Shown one piece after another: positions 1 through 11,130 of a DNA stretch of 64,000 nt. A program made the translations under genes and the position numbers. How positions within the stretch are numbered: the stretch's first letter is position 1; every line of letters starts with the position of its first letter. The DNA comes from Edaphochlamys debaryana (taxonomy: Eukaryota; Chlorophyta; Chlorophyceae; Chlamydomonadales), in the NCBI GenBank assembly GCA_016858145.1, contig JAEHOE010000098.1, forward strand, positions 1 through 64,000. The letters run 5' to 3'. The notes below the pieces were generated by a model. That model was given only the letters and a program-made list of their open reading frames with translations. It made no database searches and was not told the DNA's origin.

Positions 1-792
1 GCCTTGCTGGGCTGAGGCCGGGGCAGGAGCAGCAGGCCGGGAGCCGGGTCCTCTGTGCCGCTGTTTAACAACCCCCCAGCTTTCATCGGGTGTTCTCGCC
101 CTGCCTGGGCAGCCGGGGCACAGCCCCTCACGCAGGAGTGGCACGGGCCCCACCTGCAGCGGGAGGCGGTTGCCCTCCTGGGTTCGGCCGAGGGTTTGCC
201 CCCCGGGTTGGCGGGCGATCCACACGCCCTCCTTGACCTGTTTGCGGATCTTGTGGCGGCACTAACACGGCTGTGTCCCGAGGCTATGCAGGGTACCAGG
301 CGGCACACTACCTGCCGCCATACACAGGACCGGGCGCGCGGGGGCTGCTGGCATTCCGGCCACCTTACACGCCGCTTCCAAGGCAGCTGCGGTGCAGCAG
401 CTGGTGCGGGCGTCGCCCGTACGAGTGGAGGTGCCGGGTCCAGATGGAGTGGCGGTGCCAGTCAGGTGCGCATCGCCGCCGTGTGCCCACAGGTTCACCC
501 CTATGCGTCCCTGGGTGACCGTGATCAATCCCCCCCTTGGCAGCGCCGTCACGGGGTTTCTTCCGCTGCCTGCTCAATGTCGGCGGGCTACCGGGTGACT
601 AACGACCCGCAGGACCCGGCAGGGGCGTTCGTTGCTGGGTAACGGTTGGGGGACGACTTGGGCGGGGGTGGGGTCCTAACGGGGGGCGCTGGCTAGCCAT
701 CTTTTGGCGGGGGTGCGGGGCCCGGCCCACGACCCGCACCTCTCCGCCTGCGCGGGCTCCGCGTCCCGGGGTGGGGGCCTGTGGGTCTCGAC

Positions 793-2567
793 ATGCAGGT
801 CTCCGTGGCACCACCATCCCACGCCTTCTCGGTGGACCCCGGCACGGAGCAGGCGGCAGCCATGGATGGACACACGCCCGCCGCCGGCAGCTCGGAGGCG
901 GGCGAGCGCCACACGGCCACCGCCGCAGGGCCGGCGACGGCAACACCGGCACAGCCTCCGCTGGCCCCCCACCAGCCTGCCCCGCGGCGGCAGCCGCCAC
1001 CCCGTCACAGGGTGCGCGCGTGCCGCCTGACACAGCGCCAGGGCCTGCTGCTGGCGCCCTGGCGCCAGACCCCCCTGCCCACCCCACGAGGCAGCGGCTC
1101 CGCTGCACGCCGCCGCGGTGGCAGCCCCGCACGTGGCGCCACAGTGGGCGTTGCACCAGCCGCGGCAGGGACGGCAGGCAGCATCCCCCGCCGGCTCTCC
1201 ACGCCCGGAGGCGCCGCCGGCCACCCCTGTGGGCCCGCAGCCGGCCGGCGCTGCTCCTCCCTCGGGTGCAGCGTCACCGGCGCCCAGTGTACCGCAATCT
1301 GGCGCACCCACACGGACTGCAGCACCGCCGCCGCCCCCCTCGATGCTCGTGCTGCGGCGGGCGCTCAGCGCCTGCAGGCATCCATTCCAGTCGCCAACCG
1401 CTTCTCCCTACTTGTGGACTCGCCGGAGGAACTGGCGCCCGCTTCCTCCGCGGCGGCGCACACAGTGGGTGGGAGCGTGGGGACGGGCACAGGCCAGGGA
1501 GCAGGGCCCGGGGGTGGGGAGTGCGGCTTGCGCTGAGTCCGGAGAGGGGGTGCCGGGGCGAGCGGAGAGGGGGCCGGGGCGGGGGCCCCGGGTGGGGGGA
1601 CGGGGGAGGTTGTGGGGGGCAGGGCAGGGGTTCGGTGTGGCGACGCCGGCTGGGGGGTGGCGGGCATGCCGGCCCCGCCGCCAACCAGCGCCAGGCCGCC
1701 CCCCGCGCCTCGCCAGGTCTCTGGGGCCGCCTGCCCGGGCGCTTCCCGCCCTAGCAACCCCGGGGGCATGGCCCCTGCGGGGCGGAGGGCCCCAGCCGGG
1801 GCGGCGTGGCCCCTGACCACGGGACGGAGCCGCCCGGGCCTGCTCCGCCTGCCCCTCCCGCCAGCACGCCTCCCCGCAGGACATGCCAACCGCCGTCCGA
1901 CCAACCCTCCGATGGTGACGACGAGGCGTACGGCCTGGCCCTCCTCGAACACGAGGGCCACCAGATTCTTTCGGAGCTGGCCTCGCCGCCGCGGCGGCAG
2001 CCATCCTCCCAGGCTGGCTCCGTGGAAGCCCGCCTGGAGCGGCTCCCTGCTCAGCCTGGAGCGGCGCTTCGCATCTGTGGCGTGCCCAGTGGGCGTGCTG
2101 CGGTGCTGACACGGCTGCCCCGGGAGGACATGCAGTGGATCCGCGCCTCCGTGCTCAGCAGCAGCCGGCGGCCGGAGGCGCACGAGGCGGTGCTGGCGGC
2201 GCTCCGTGACGTGGCCGAGGCCCTTCAGGACAGCCTTGACGCCTGGGCGGCCCCACGCTCACGGCGGCCTCCTGGCGGTGGGGTAGGCAGCGGGCGTGCG
2301 CCGCCGCCGCCGCCACCGCCGCCGCCCGCCACACCTCAGCCCCAGCCTGGCGTTCCAGCTGCAGCCCCGGCGCGCCCGCGCCGCCGCCGCAGCCCGCGGC
2401 GTGACGTCAGCATGCACAGCACCGACTCGGACGGTAGCCAGAGCTCCCACAGCCTGCGTCGGCAGCGCACGCGCTCTCCCGCCACACAACCCAGCGCCCC
2501 GGTGGCGCCCTCTTCCTCTGGCCGCCGCCGCCGCCACGTAGGGGCGCAGGGCGGCCAGCCGCAATGA
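793..2567 (+). pseudogene. LINE ORF1 remnants (gag-like region)
   Basis: Two stretches look protein-like but lie in different frames. The first (793-1536, ATG at 793) is Ala/Pro/Thr-rich and ends with a segment containing NRFSLLVDSPEEL, reminiscent of the NRF/Y-x-L-x-D/E patches common in LINE first ORFs. The second (about 1755-2567) begins with an acidic patch (PSDGDDEAYGLALL), continues into a possible helical region and ends very basic (RRRRSPRRD, SGRRRRH), which would suit nucleic-acid binding. It has no ATG of its own in frame; the frame opens after the TAG at 1752-1754. No zinc knuckle or RRM was seen. The stop TGA (2565-2567) overlaps the ORF2 ATG (2564-2566). The assignment rests mostly on position upstream of ORF2. 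Confidence 0.4.
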
Positions 2568-5500
2568 GGGCGCCACGTACGGCCGCGAGCATCACGCTCG
2601 TGACCCTTAATGTCAACGGGCTAGGCTCGCGGCCCAAGGCGCAGCGGCTGCACGCATGCCTGCAGCACCAGCACCCGACAGCGGTTTTCCTGCAGGAAAC
2701 CAAGCAACAGAGCACTGCGGCGCTTCAGCAACTGTTGCAGCACAGCCAGGGGCCCGGGCTTCCCTGGCACGACTCGGTAGTGGCCAGCGCTGCGCGGTCC
2801 ACACACTCTACCGGCGTTTCCATTGCCGGGCGCCCACCGCCGGGCTGCCAGGCTGCTGGGCATGGCGCCGACGAGCAGGGGCGGGTGGTTTGGTGGGACT
2901 GGGACGCGGGCGGCCTCCGGCTCCGCTTGGTGTCTGTGTACGCGCCAGCTGACGGCGGCGACCGCCCAGCGTTCTTCCAGCAGCTGGAGCAGTGTTTCAG
3001 CACAGATCGACAGCTGGTGGTGGGCGGCGACTGGAACTGTGTGGTGGAGCCACGGGACGAAGCCACCCGCTGCACCGCCCGCGCAGCCGGGCGGTTTGAG
3101 CTTGCGGCACTGCTTGGCCGGCATAACCTGGTCGACCCTGGCCCCGCCACCAGCCCCACGACCCAGGCTATACTCACCCTGCCACGCCTAAGCCAGCCTC
3201 GTACGCTCGCCTTGACCGGTGGTATGTTTCTGCACCGCTGCTGCAGCATGTTAGCCTCATTAGCCGGGTTTTTGGGGCACCTGCCGACCACCACGGGGTG
3301 CTGCTTCGCCTGCTGCTGCCGGGGCTGCCGCAACCATGCCGCAGCCACCCCCGGTTCCCCACGTACCTGCTGTTCCACCCACGGCTGCTGGGGCAGCTGC
3401 AAGGCCGCCTCGATGCTTTCCTCGCAGACCTGCCGCAGGGGGATGCTCGTCACAGGTGGGAGTGCGCCAAGTCCTTGCTGATGGAGGCAGGGCGCGACAT
3501 CCACCTGCAGCACCAGCGCGCCCAACGCCGCGCCTACCTGGCTGCCGTGGCGGCGGCATCCCGTGCCGCCCGCAAGGCGGAGGCGCCAGGCGCTCCCTTG
3601 CACCTCCGCCAGGCGGCCGCAGCCGCAGCAGCCGCCGTGGCGGCGGTGCAGAACTCTGCCTTTGCCGGTAGCCTGGAGGCACGTGCTGCCCTGATGGAGG
3701 AGCACGGCGAGCAGGGCACGCGCTGGTTTCACCAGCTGGGCGCGGAGGCTGGGGAGCGGCAGCCAATCACAGCGCTGAGGGTGCCGGGGCAGCCAGAGCC
3801 CGTGTCTCTGGCCGGGCCGGGGGCCGCAGAGGCAATCTCTGCCGCCGCCCACGCTACCTACAGCAGCGATGCACCGGCAGGCCTTTTCCGCCCGGGTGTC
3901 GTCTGCCCTGACGCCCAGCGCCAGCTGCTGGCCGCCGTCGAGCAGCGGGTGCCGGACGAACTACGGGAAGCGGCGGAGGGGGAGGGAGTGACTGGCGGGG
4001 AGCTATCGGAGCAGGAACTGCGAGCGGCGCTGGCCGCCTCCGCCAACGGCAAGGCGCCCGGGCCTGATGGGCTCCCGTATGAGGTATACAAGGTTCTGTG
4101 GGGTCGGCTGGGGCCTCTGCTCGTGGCCGCGGTGGGTGAGGTGTTTCGGGCAGGGGAGGGAGCGGAGGCCGACGGGGGTCGGGCCATGGCGGGCTGCCTG
4201 CCGCCCAGCTGGCGGGTGGGCATCATCATCCTCATCTACAAGGGGAAAGGGCTTGATATTACGGTTCTGACCTCTTACCGCCCCATCACCCTGCTTAACA
4301 CTGACCTCAAGCTTGTGAGCAGGGCGGTCAGCAACCGCCTGCAGCCCGGCCTCGATGCCTGCATAGACCCCCTGCAGACCGCCTTCGTTGACAGCCGCTG
4401 GATCGGCGACACTGTCCTGTACCACCACGCCCTGCTCGACTGGATGGAGCTGGACGAGAGCCCCGAGGGGCAGCCGTGCCAAGGCGCTGTGCTGGCTACA
4501 CTGGATATTGAAAAAGCGTATGACCGGGTGGATCGGGGCTGGCTCTACGCCGTGACAGGAGGGCTGGGTTTTGGGCCACGCATGCAGCGCTGGGTCCGCC
4601 TGCTCACGGCCGACAGCCACGCCCGTGTGGCGGTGAACGGGGTCCTCTCAGACCCGTTCCCGGTGCGCAACGGGCTGCCACAAGGCAGTACGCTGTCGCC
4701 CGTGCTGTGGGTGATGCAGCTGCAGCCCTTCACGGCATACATGCACCGCCTGGTGGCCTGTGGCCGCCTGCGCACGCCGCTGCTCCCGGGTGGCTCCCCT
4801 GCCCCCCCTGCCGCCCACCACGCAGATGACACGCAGCTGCTGTACTGCGATCCGGCCACCGACGGGCCTGTGGTGCGAGACGCTCTCGCGCTGTTTGGGA
4901 GAGCCAGCAACGCCCGGGTACACCCGGACAAGAGCAAGGCCCTGGCTCTGGGCCGCCTGGCGGGTCTGCTGAGCGGTACCTGCCCGTACACGGGCTTCCC
5001 GTACGTGACTGAGCCCCCCAAGCACCTGGGCGTGCTGCTGACGCGCGATCCTGCCGCTCTTGCTGCGGCGGCGTATGAGCAACGGGCAGGGAGGCTGCGG
5101 GGCCTGTCCCTTCGTTGGCGCGGGCTGGGTTTGTCACTGGTCGGGCGGGTCCACATTGCCAAGCAGGTCCTGGCATCCGCCTTGGCCTATCACTTCTCCT
5201 TCGTTGCCCCTGCCCCCGAGCAACTCCGCGCCCTTTGCAGCCTGGTCGACGAGTTTGTGGCGGGCGGCTTGCGCCCTGAGGACGCCACGCTGGTGTGCCA
5301 CGGCCACCCGCAGCTCCGCCCGCGCCACCCGGTGGCCTGTCTGGACCGTAAGGATGGAGGGGTGGGGCACGTAGACCTGCGGGCTTTCCTTGCGGCCCTG
5401 CAGGCCAAGCCGCTGGCCATGTTGGGGCAGCCAGGGCGGGCACCGTGGAAGCTCCTGACGCGGGCCCTGCTCGCACGGATGCGTCCAGAGGGGGCGCGCA

Positions 5501-7437
5501 GCTGGGAGTGGGTGTTCTCTGACGCGCCCCTTCCGCCGCGCCTGCCGCCACGGTTGGCTGCAGCCGTGCAGCATCTGCGCAGCGCCCGCCCGCACCTGTC
5601 CCCTCCTCCGCCCCCCTCCCCCGAAGACCCTCCCTGGCAGGTCAGCCCCGACGGGTTGTGGGTAGCGGACGGTCTGGGCCGCACTTTTGCGGTGATGCAC
5701 ACGGGACGCCTCGTGGCGCCTGGCCCTGGGGTGTCGCCGCCGCAGCCCGACGCTTGCTGGCGGCCAGCCTGCGTGCTGATGTACCCCAAACACCGCCGCC
5801 ACTGGACGGCGGCAGAGCGGGTGGAGTACGAGGCCGCCAGTCCTCGGGAGCGGCGGGCCAAACGGCCGCGCGCGCCGCACCTGCTGGCGGCGCGGGAGGA
5901 GGTGGTCGTGCACCCTACCGCCTGCACCGTTGCGGGCGTCCGGCTCGATAACTACACCGTGCGGGAGGTGCGGCGGGCTCTGACGGCCTCCAACGCCGAA
6001 GTGCCCGCCGTGCCGGTGCGCCCCGCCGCCTGGCCGCCCGCCCCCGCCCCCGAGGTGGGTGCACGCGGTGGAACGGGCGGAGCCGGCAGCGGTGCGGCCG
6101 CTGGCCCGGGGACAGCCGGCGCACAGCACAGCGATGACGGCGACAGCGCAGGCGACAGCGGCAGGCGGGAGGGCCAGGGCTTTGGCGGCGGCGGGGATGG
6201 GGGGGCCCGGGCGAGCATCGGCGGCGGCACGGCGCTCGGTGGCACCGCGGCCACAGCTGCTGCCGGCCGCAGAGTCGGCAGCGGTACGGCCGCTAGCCCT
6301 AGGGCAGGCGGTCAGGTAGGCGGCACGCTCCTGGCACAGCGCGAGATGGCGTGGCAGCTGGAGGCTCTGGCGCGCCATCTGCCGCCCAGCCGGGCACAGC
6401 ATTTCAGCGACAATCCGGTGGCGCTTGACCCCTGGCTGCACCGCACGTCAGCGGCTGCGGCACAACAGCAGGGGACGCCCATCCGTGCGTCCGCCCGCTA
6501 CCGCTCCAGCCCTAGCAACACGCCGCTGGGGGCACGGCGCTCGCCGCGCCTGCAAGCGGCCGCCGAGGTGGGTGCAGGCCCGTCGGCGCCCAGCAGCGGT
6601 GGGAGCCAGGGGGGCACGGGTGGGGCGGCGGCCACCGCAGGAGGCGAGGGGGCGCCGCCGGGGGCACCTGCGACCCCGCCCCGCCCGCTGCCTCCTGACG
6701 CTTCTGCCCTGCGTGCCGCTTGGTAGCGGCTTTGGGGCTGCCCAGCGGGCCGGCCCGCCAAGGTGCTGCTGTGGCGCGTGCAACATGCCAGCCTCGCCTG
6801 CGGGCTATACCGTGCGGCGAAGGGGCTGGAGCCGCCGGTGGCGCGGGGTCAACTGCCGCGCGCGGCGCAGTGCCAGCTGCCGTGCTGTCTGGACGCCCAG
6901 CCGCCGCCGTGGGCCCACCTGACGCACGTGTTCTGCGAGTGCCCCACTTACGACGCCGCACGGTCGTGGTTGCGGAACCTGTGGGGAGCGCTGGCGCCGG
7001 CCGCGGAGCCGCCGCCTGTGGCCAACTCGGCACTCATGCTGGGAGACTGCTCCTCGGCCTGGGCGTCGTACCCTTCCGGCCGTCTGGCGGACCTGTGGAC
7101 GGCCCTCCGGGCCACGTTCCTGCACGGCCTGTGGGCGGCGTACTGGTCTCGGGAGCCGGAGCAGCAGACGTCGGAGGCGGTGGTCCGGGAGGTGGTGGCG
7201 GAGCTGCAGCGCCTCATCCGCCTGCGCTTTGTGGCGGCTGCGCTTCCCCCCGCTGCCCTTGACGCCCTGCCTACCGCCTTCCTCACTGCACAGCTGAAGC
7301 CCGCCAACCTGGCGGATTTCTGCGCTGTGTGGGCGGCTGGGGGCGTGCTCTGCACGGTGCACGCGGCGGAGGGAGTGCCGCCGCGCCTGGAGTTGCGGCT
7401 GTCCCTGCAGCACCCAGTTGCGGCCCCCGGACCGTGA
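2564..7437 (+). pseudogene. LINE ORF2: endonuclease / reverse transcriptase, broken
   Basis: The original product would nick target DNA and copy the element RNA onto it (target-primed reverse transcription). The endonuclease starts at once: TLNVNG (residues 14-19), FLQETK (catalytic Glu 45), SVYAPADGG (about 124-132), GGDWN (Asp 156, Asn 158). The LDRWYVS and ADHHG motifs occur only in the next frame (3200-3300), so one base has been lost around 3167-3169. RT signatures follow in that frame: GKAPGPDGLP (about 4048), SYRPITLLN, LDIEKAYDRVD (4501, motif A), GLPQGSTLSP (about 4670, motif B), ADDT (4822-4833, motif C) and PKHLGVLL. A premature TAG sits at 6724-6726; the same frame continues to 7437 with a Cys/His segment (CQLPCC...HLTHVFCECP, about 6870-6950). 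No RNase H domain was seen. This copy is not expected to be autonomous. Confidence 0.93.
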
Positions 7438-7996
7438 CCTGCGGTGGAGTTTGCCGGCGGCCAACCAACGGATGCGAGAGCGCTTAGTACTGCTTGCTTA
7501 GGGTCTGTGGGTGGACTGGGGGGGGGGGGGCGGTAGGTCTTCGCTCGGTGTGTATGCAGTGTGCCGTGCGGGGACTTTGAGCACCAGGTTTTGGGTCGTG
7601 GCCCCTGCTCCCGGTTTTCCCTGGTGCTGTTACCCCCGCACGTGCCTTTCTCGTGATCCGGGAGGCATGGGGCTTTCGTTTGCTGGCTTGGGTGCCTGAC
7701 CTGTGGTTTGGGAGGGGGGGATGTGGGCTGGGCGCGGCCGGGTGGGGAGGGCTGGGGGGGGCGGGGTGTTGCGTGGCGTTTGGGCTTCGGGGCAGGTGCT
7801 GGCGGGATCTAGGGGTGCGAGTCTGGGTTTCTGCTGTCCTTCGACTTTTGTGCCTGTGTGCTTCAGCTTTCTTCTCTTCTGGTTAACCCTGCCTCTCTCT
7901 TTTGCTGTCTCTGGTTCTCTGGCTCTCTGCTGTCTCTGGCTCTCTGGCTGCTCTGACCTCTGGTGTAACAACCGGCACGTGAAAAAAAAAAGAAAA
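7438..7996 (+). other. LINE 3' UTR and A-tail
   Basis: The stretch is G- and T-rich with tracts of CTCTGGCT-type repeats at about 7905-7955 and has no credible ORF. It ends in ten A residues (7982-7991), a G, and four more A residues, fourteen bases after a TGTAA signal. This is the end of a polyadenylated RNA that was reverse-transcribed. Confidence 0.85.
7964..7968 (+). terminator. TGTAA polyadenylation signal of the LINE
   Basis: TGTAA is the usual poly(A) signal of chlamydomonadalean nuclear genes. It lies 13 bases before the A-tail beginning at 7982, the normal spacing, and so marks the LINE 3' end independently of the coding evidence. Confidence 0.85.
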
Positions 7997-8510
7997 GGGG
8001 GGTGGCGGGCTTGGAACGGCCCGGAGCAGAGCGGGCCGATTTTGCGCGGAAGCGGGGTCCGCGGCCCCGGCCCCCGGCCTTCCCCCGGGTCTCCCAGAGC
8101 GCGCAGCTCTCGCCCCACCGCGTCCCCGCACTTCCCAAGCCTTCTCAACCCTTCAATACATATATTAGATGCTTGCAAGGGGGGTGGCGGGCTTGGAACG
8201 GCCCGGAGCAGAGCGGGCCGATTTTGCGCGGAAGCGGGGTCCGCAGCCCCGGCCCCCGGCCTTCCCCCGGGTCTCCCAGATCGCGCAGCTCTCGCCCCCA
8301 CCGCGTCCCCGCACTTCCCAAGCTTTCTCAACCCTTCAATACATATATTAGATGCTTGCAAGGGGGGTGGCGGGCTTGGAACGGCCCGGAGCAGAGCGGG
8401 CCGATTTTGCGCGGAAGCGGGGTCCGCGGCCCCGGCCCCCGGCCTTCCCCCGGGTCTCCCAGATCGCGCAGCTCTCGCCCCACCGCGTCCCCGCACTTCC
8501 CAAGCTTTCT

Positions 8511-8619
8511 CTTATTTTTTCTCTGAGAGGGATTACATGGACAGGAGAGAAGGGGGCGAAGCCAAGCGGACCTGCCTCTGATGGACAGGCCTGAAACCAC
8601 GGGGAACCCCGCACGCTCT
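8511..8619. repeat. 109-bp extra segment in satellite monomer 3
   Basis: This segment interrupts the monomer after the CCCAAGCTTTCT sequence and is less GC-rich than the rest. It contains a T-run followed by CTCTGAGAGGGATTACATGG. The same segment recurs in monomer 5, exactly 473 bp downstream, with one visible difference near the end (CGCACG versus CGCAAG). Confidence 0.9.
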
Positions 8620-8983
8620 CAACCCTTCAATACATATAATAGGTGCTTGCAAGGGGGGTGGCGGGCTTGGAACGGCCCGGAGCAGAGCGGGTCGATTTTG
8701 CGCGGAAGCGGGGTCCGCGGCCCCGGCCCCCGGCCTTCCCCCGGGTCTCCCAGAGCGCGCAGCTCTCGCCCCACCGCGTCCCCGCACTTCCCAAGCTTTC
8801 TCAACCCTTCAATACATATATTAGATGCTTGCAAGGGGGGTGGCGGGCTTGGAACGGCCCGGAGCAGAGCGGGCCGATTTTGCGCGGAAGCGGGGTCCGC
8901 GGCCCCGGCCCCCGGCCTTCCCCCGGGTCTCCCAGATCGCGCAGCTCTCGCCCCACCGCGTCCCCGCACTTCCCAAGCTTTCT

Positions 8984-9092
8984 CTTATTTTTTCTCTGAG
9001 AGGGATTACATGGACAGGAGAGAAGGGGGCGAAGCCAAGCGGACCTGCCTCTGATGGACAGGCCTGAAACCACGGGGAACCCCGCAAGCTCT
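8984..9092. repeat. 109-bp extra segment in satellite monomer 5
   Basis: This is the second copy of the segment at 8511-8619, offset by 473 bp. It shows that the two-monomer block was amplified after the segment had entered one monomer. Confidence 0.9.
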
Positions 9093-10374
9093 CAACCCTT
9101 CAATACATATAATAGGTGCTTGCAAGGGGGGTGGCGGGCTTGGAACGGCCCGGAGCAGAGCGGGCCGATTTTGCGCGGAAGCGGGGTCCGCGGCCCCGGC
9201 CCCCGGCCTTCCCCCGGGTCTCCCAGAGCGCGCAGCTCTCGCCCCACCGCGTCCCCGCACTTCCCAAGCCTTCTCAACCCTTCAATACATATATTAGATG
9301 CTTGCAAGGGGGTTGGCGGGCTTGGAACGGCCCGGATGGAGCAGAGCGGGCCGATTTTGCGCGGAAGCGGGGTCCGCGGCCCCGGCCCCCGGCCTTCCCC
9401 CGGGTCTCCCAGAGCGCGCAGCTCTCGCCCCACCGCGTCCCCGCACTTCCCAAGCCTTCTCAACCCTTCAATACACATTAAAGGATGCTTGCAAGGGGGG
9501 TGGCGGGCTCGGAACGGCCCGGAGCAGAGCGGGCCGATTTTGCGCGGAAGCGGGGTCCGCGGCCCCGGCCCCCGGCCTTCCCCCGGGTCTCCCAGAGCGC
9601 GCAGCTCTCGCCCCACCGCGTCCCCGCACTTCCCAAGCCTTCTCAACCCTTCAATACATATAATAGATGCTTGGAAGGGGGGTGGCGGGCTTGGAACGGC
9701 CCGGAGCAGAGCGGGCCGATTTTGCGCGGAAGCGGGGTCCGCGGCCCCGGCCCCCGGCCTTCCCCCGGGTCTTCCCGGTGTTGTAGCCTCCTGCTATCAC
9801 ACTCTTCACAGAGAGAGAAGAAAAAGAGGATCTCAGGACACTTTACAATGGGGTCTGACCCAAATGGATCACGTGTTAAGAAGATACAGCAATCAAACAT
9901 CAATATCCGTGTGAGCTCTCCTCTATCTCCCGCGCCGCCTGTGATACCGCGTCCGTAAGCTCAGCGCCCAGGTACCCTGCCGTACAGCCCCCTCGTGACC
10001 GGCTCATGGCGCTTACGCCCGTAGGTGGCAGGCAGGAACCTTAGACAGCGCGGCCGCACTTCAGCGTCAAGCCCACACCCGAGGGGAGATCCATTTGCAG
10101 GGCTGGGCCAGCCTTATGCAGATGGTCGGGTGGCCCCCACACACGCCACGGGTGCTCACAGGTCATGGCCATGTCGGGCACCTGCCGGCCTGGAAGACCT
10201 ACTTCGGACCTAAAGCAGAGCAGGGCTACTTCCCCGCACAGAGGCGGTTGTCCTCCGCTTAACGGCCAAAGACTGGTATGGCTTGTGATCAAGGACCGTT
10301 CCTGCTTGAGCAAGGCCTTTGCTGGCTTCTTCTCTGCCCCGGTAGCGGCTGCCCTGTTTGCAGGGGGGGGTTAG

Positions 10375-11130
10375 GGACAAACGTTTCGCACCCCATGCCG
10401 CAAAAGTTCCTGACCCCCTGACCCACCCACCCACCCATGCCGTACAACGTACGGCAGCAGTGCACATGCACGAAACGTTCGGCAACCTCTTTCATTACTG
10501 CATCGACGGACTGCTCCCCACGTATGCTAAATGCTATCGTCTTGCAAGCCATCCTGGGGCGAATGCGAGACTCGGGGTCTGTCGATTGAACATGGCCTTT
10601 TTTTTCTCTGAGAGGGATTACATGGACAAGGCCGCGTCCATCGACCCACAGAGAGGGTCCTGCCGCACCTACCACCGTAGCTCCTAGTGCTTCTGGCTCC
10701 TTTTGTGATCAAGTAGCTGTGTGTGACACAACAGGGGGCAGTGGGAATGGAACCCCACGTGTTCCGCAGCGGGTGGCATGCCGACATGGCGGGTCATGCC
10801 CGGCCTGGACCCACCTCCCGACCGCTGTACATGGTGCTCAGTCTTACCCAGGGTTCAAACCTTCTCAATACACGCCTTTTGGACCCCTAGAAGAGCGCAG
10901 GAGTCGACGGAAGGGGTCCTGCCCGCCGTGACAAAAGTTTCCTGCGCCCACTTGACGAAAGTTCCCAGACCCCCCGACCCACCCACCCACCCTGACCTTT
11001 GGGGGCCCAGATCTTTGCAATCAAAGCTTCGATTTCAATTCCGAAAGCGGATTTGGGCTCCTTTGGCCAAACGCTTTCCAAACGAGGCATGGGGTACTTT
11101 TACATCGTTCCTACCCCCCCCCCCCTGCTG
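10375..11130. repeat. Dispersed repeat, locus 1 (two-block element)
   Basis: Two related blocks start at about 10375 and 10930. Each has ACAAA(A)GTT-like sequence, then a C-rich GACCCACCCACCC tract. The first is followed by the hairpin GCCGTACAACGTACGGC (10439-10455). The second is followed by TTTGGGGGCCCAG and an AT-richer tail with CTTTGCAAT and a GAGGCATG. The same two block types occur in the same order and at similar spacing at 52808-53525. Confidence 0.6.
10600..10628 (+). repeat. Isolated copy of the satellite-insert motif
   Basis: Six T residues followed by CTCTGAGAGGGATTACATGG and ACA are identical to 8515-8543 and 8988-9016. The flanking bases differ, so this is a separate occurrence outside the array. 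Confidence 0.85.

Larger units (their letters stand above)
1..7996 (+). mobile_element. L1-like LINE (non-LTR retrotransposon), decayed copy
   Basis: A single element explains this stretch: a Pro/Ala/Arg-rich first-ORF region, a second ORF with an apurinic-type endonuclease followed by reverse transcriptase, a C-terminal Cys/His segment, a 3' UTR, and an A-tail (7982-7991, then AAAA at 7993-7996) preceded by TGTAA. The domain order (endonuclease, RT, Cys/His, poly-A, no LTR, no integrase) is that of L1-clade LINEs. The copy is damaged: ORF1 changes frame, ORF2 has a one-base frame break near 3167-3169 and an in-frame TAG at 6724-6726. The 5' end is not resolved. Positions 1-792 contain no convincing protein and may be 5' UTR or flank, so a target-site duplication cannot be tested. 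The 3' end runs straight into satellite DNA. Confidence 0.93.
7997..9772. repeat. Satellite array, nine monomers, partly higher-order
   Basis: Monomers begin with GGGGGGTGGCGGGCTTGGAA at 7997, 8179, 8362, 8653, 8835, 9126, 9308, 9495 and 9677. The spacing is 182-187 bp, except that the monomers starting at 8362 and 8835 are 291 bp because each carries the same extra 109-bp segment. Alternating 291 and 182 gives a 473-bp higher-order unit (8362-8834, then again from 8835). Monomers differ by a few substitutions. The last is cut at about 9772. Open frames in all six frames here are by-products of the high GC content and are not genes. Confidence 0.95.

Noticed and set aside
2725..3852. Long antisense open frame opposite the LINE endonuclease and RT
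   Set aside because: It is a GC-driven shadow of ORF2 with no domain of its own.
6724..6762. LINE TAG as programmed stop-codon readthrough
   Set aside because: It is possible but unsupported in a copy that also has a frameshift; decay is the simpler reading.
7997..9772. Regular repeats considered as a CRISPR array
   Set aside because: Units are 182-291 bp with no short repeat/unique spacer structure, in a eukaryotic genome.
7630..9914. Many long, repeating open frames in both strands across the satellite
   Set aside because: They repeat with the monomer, occur in all frames and contain no protein signature.
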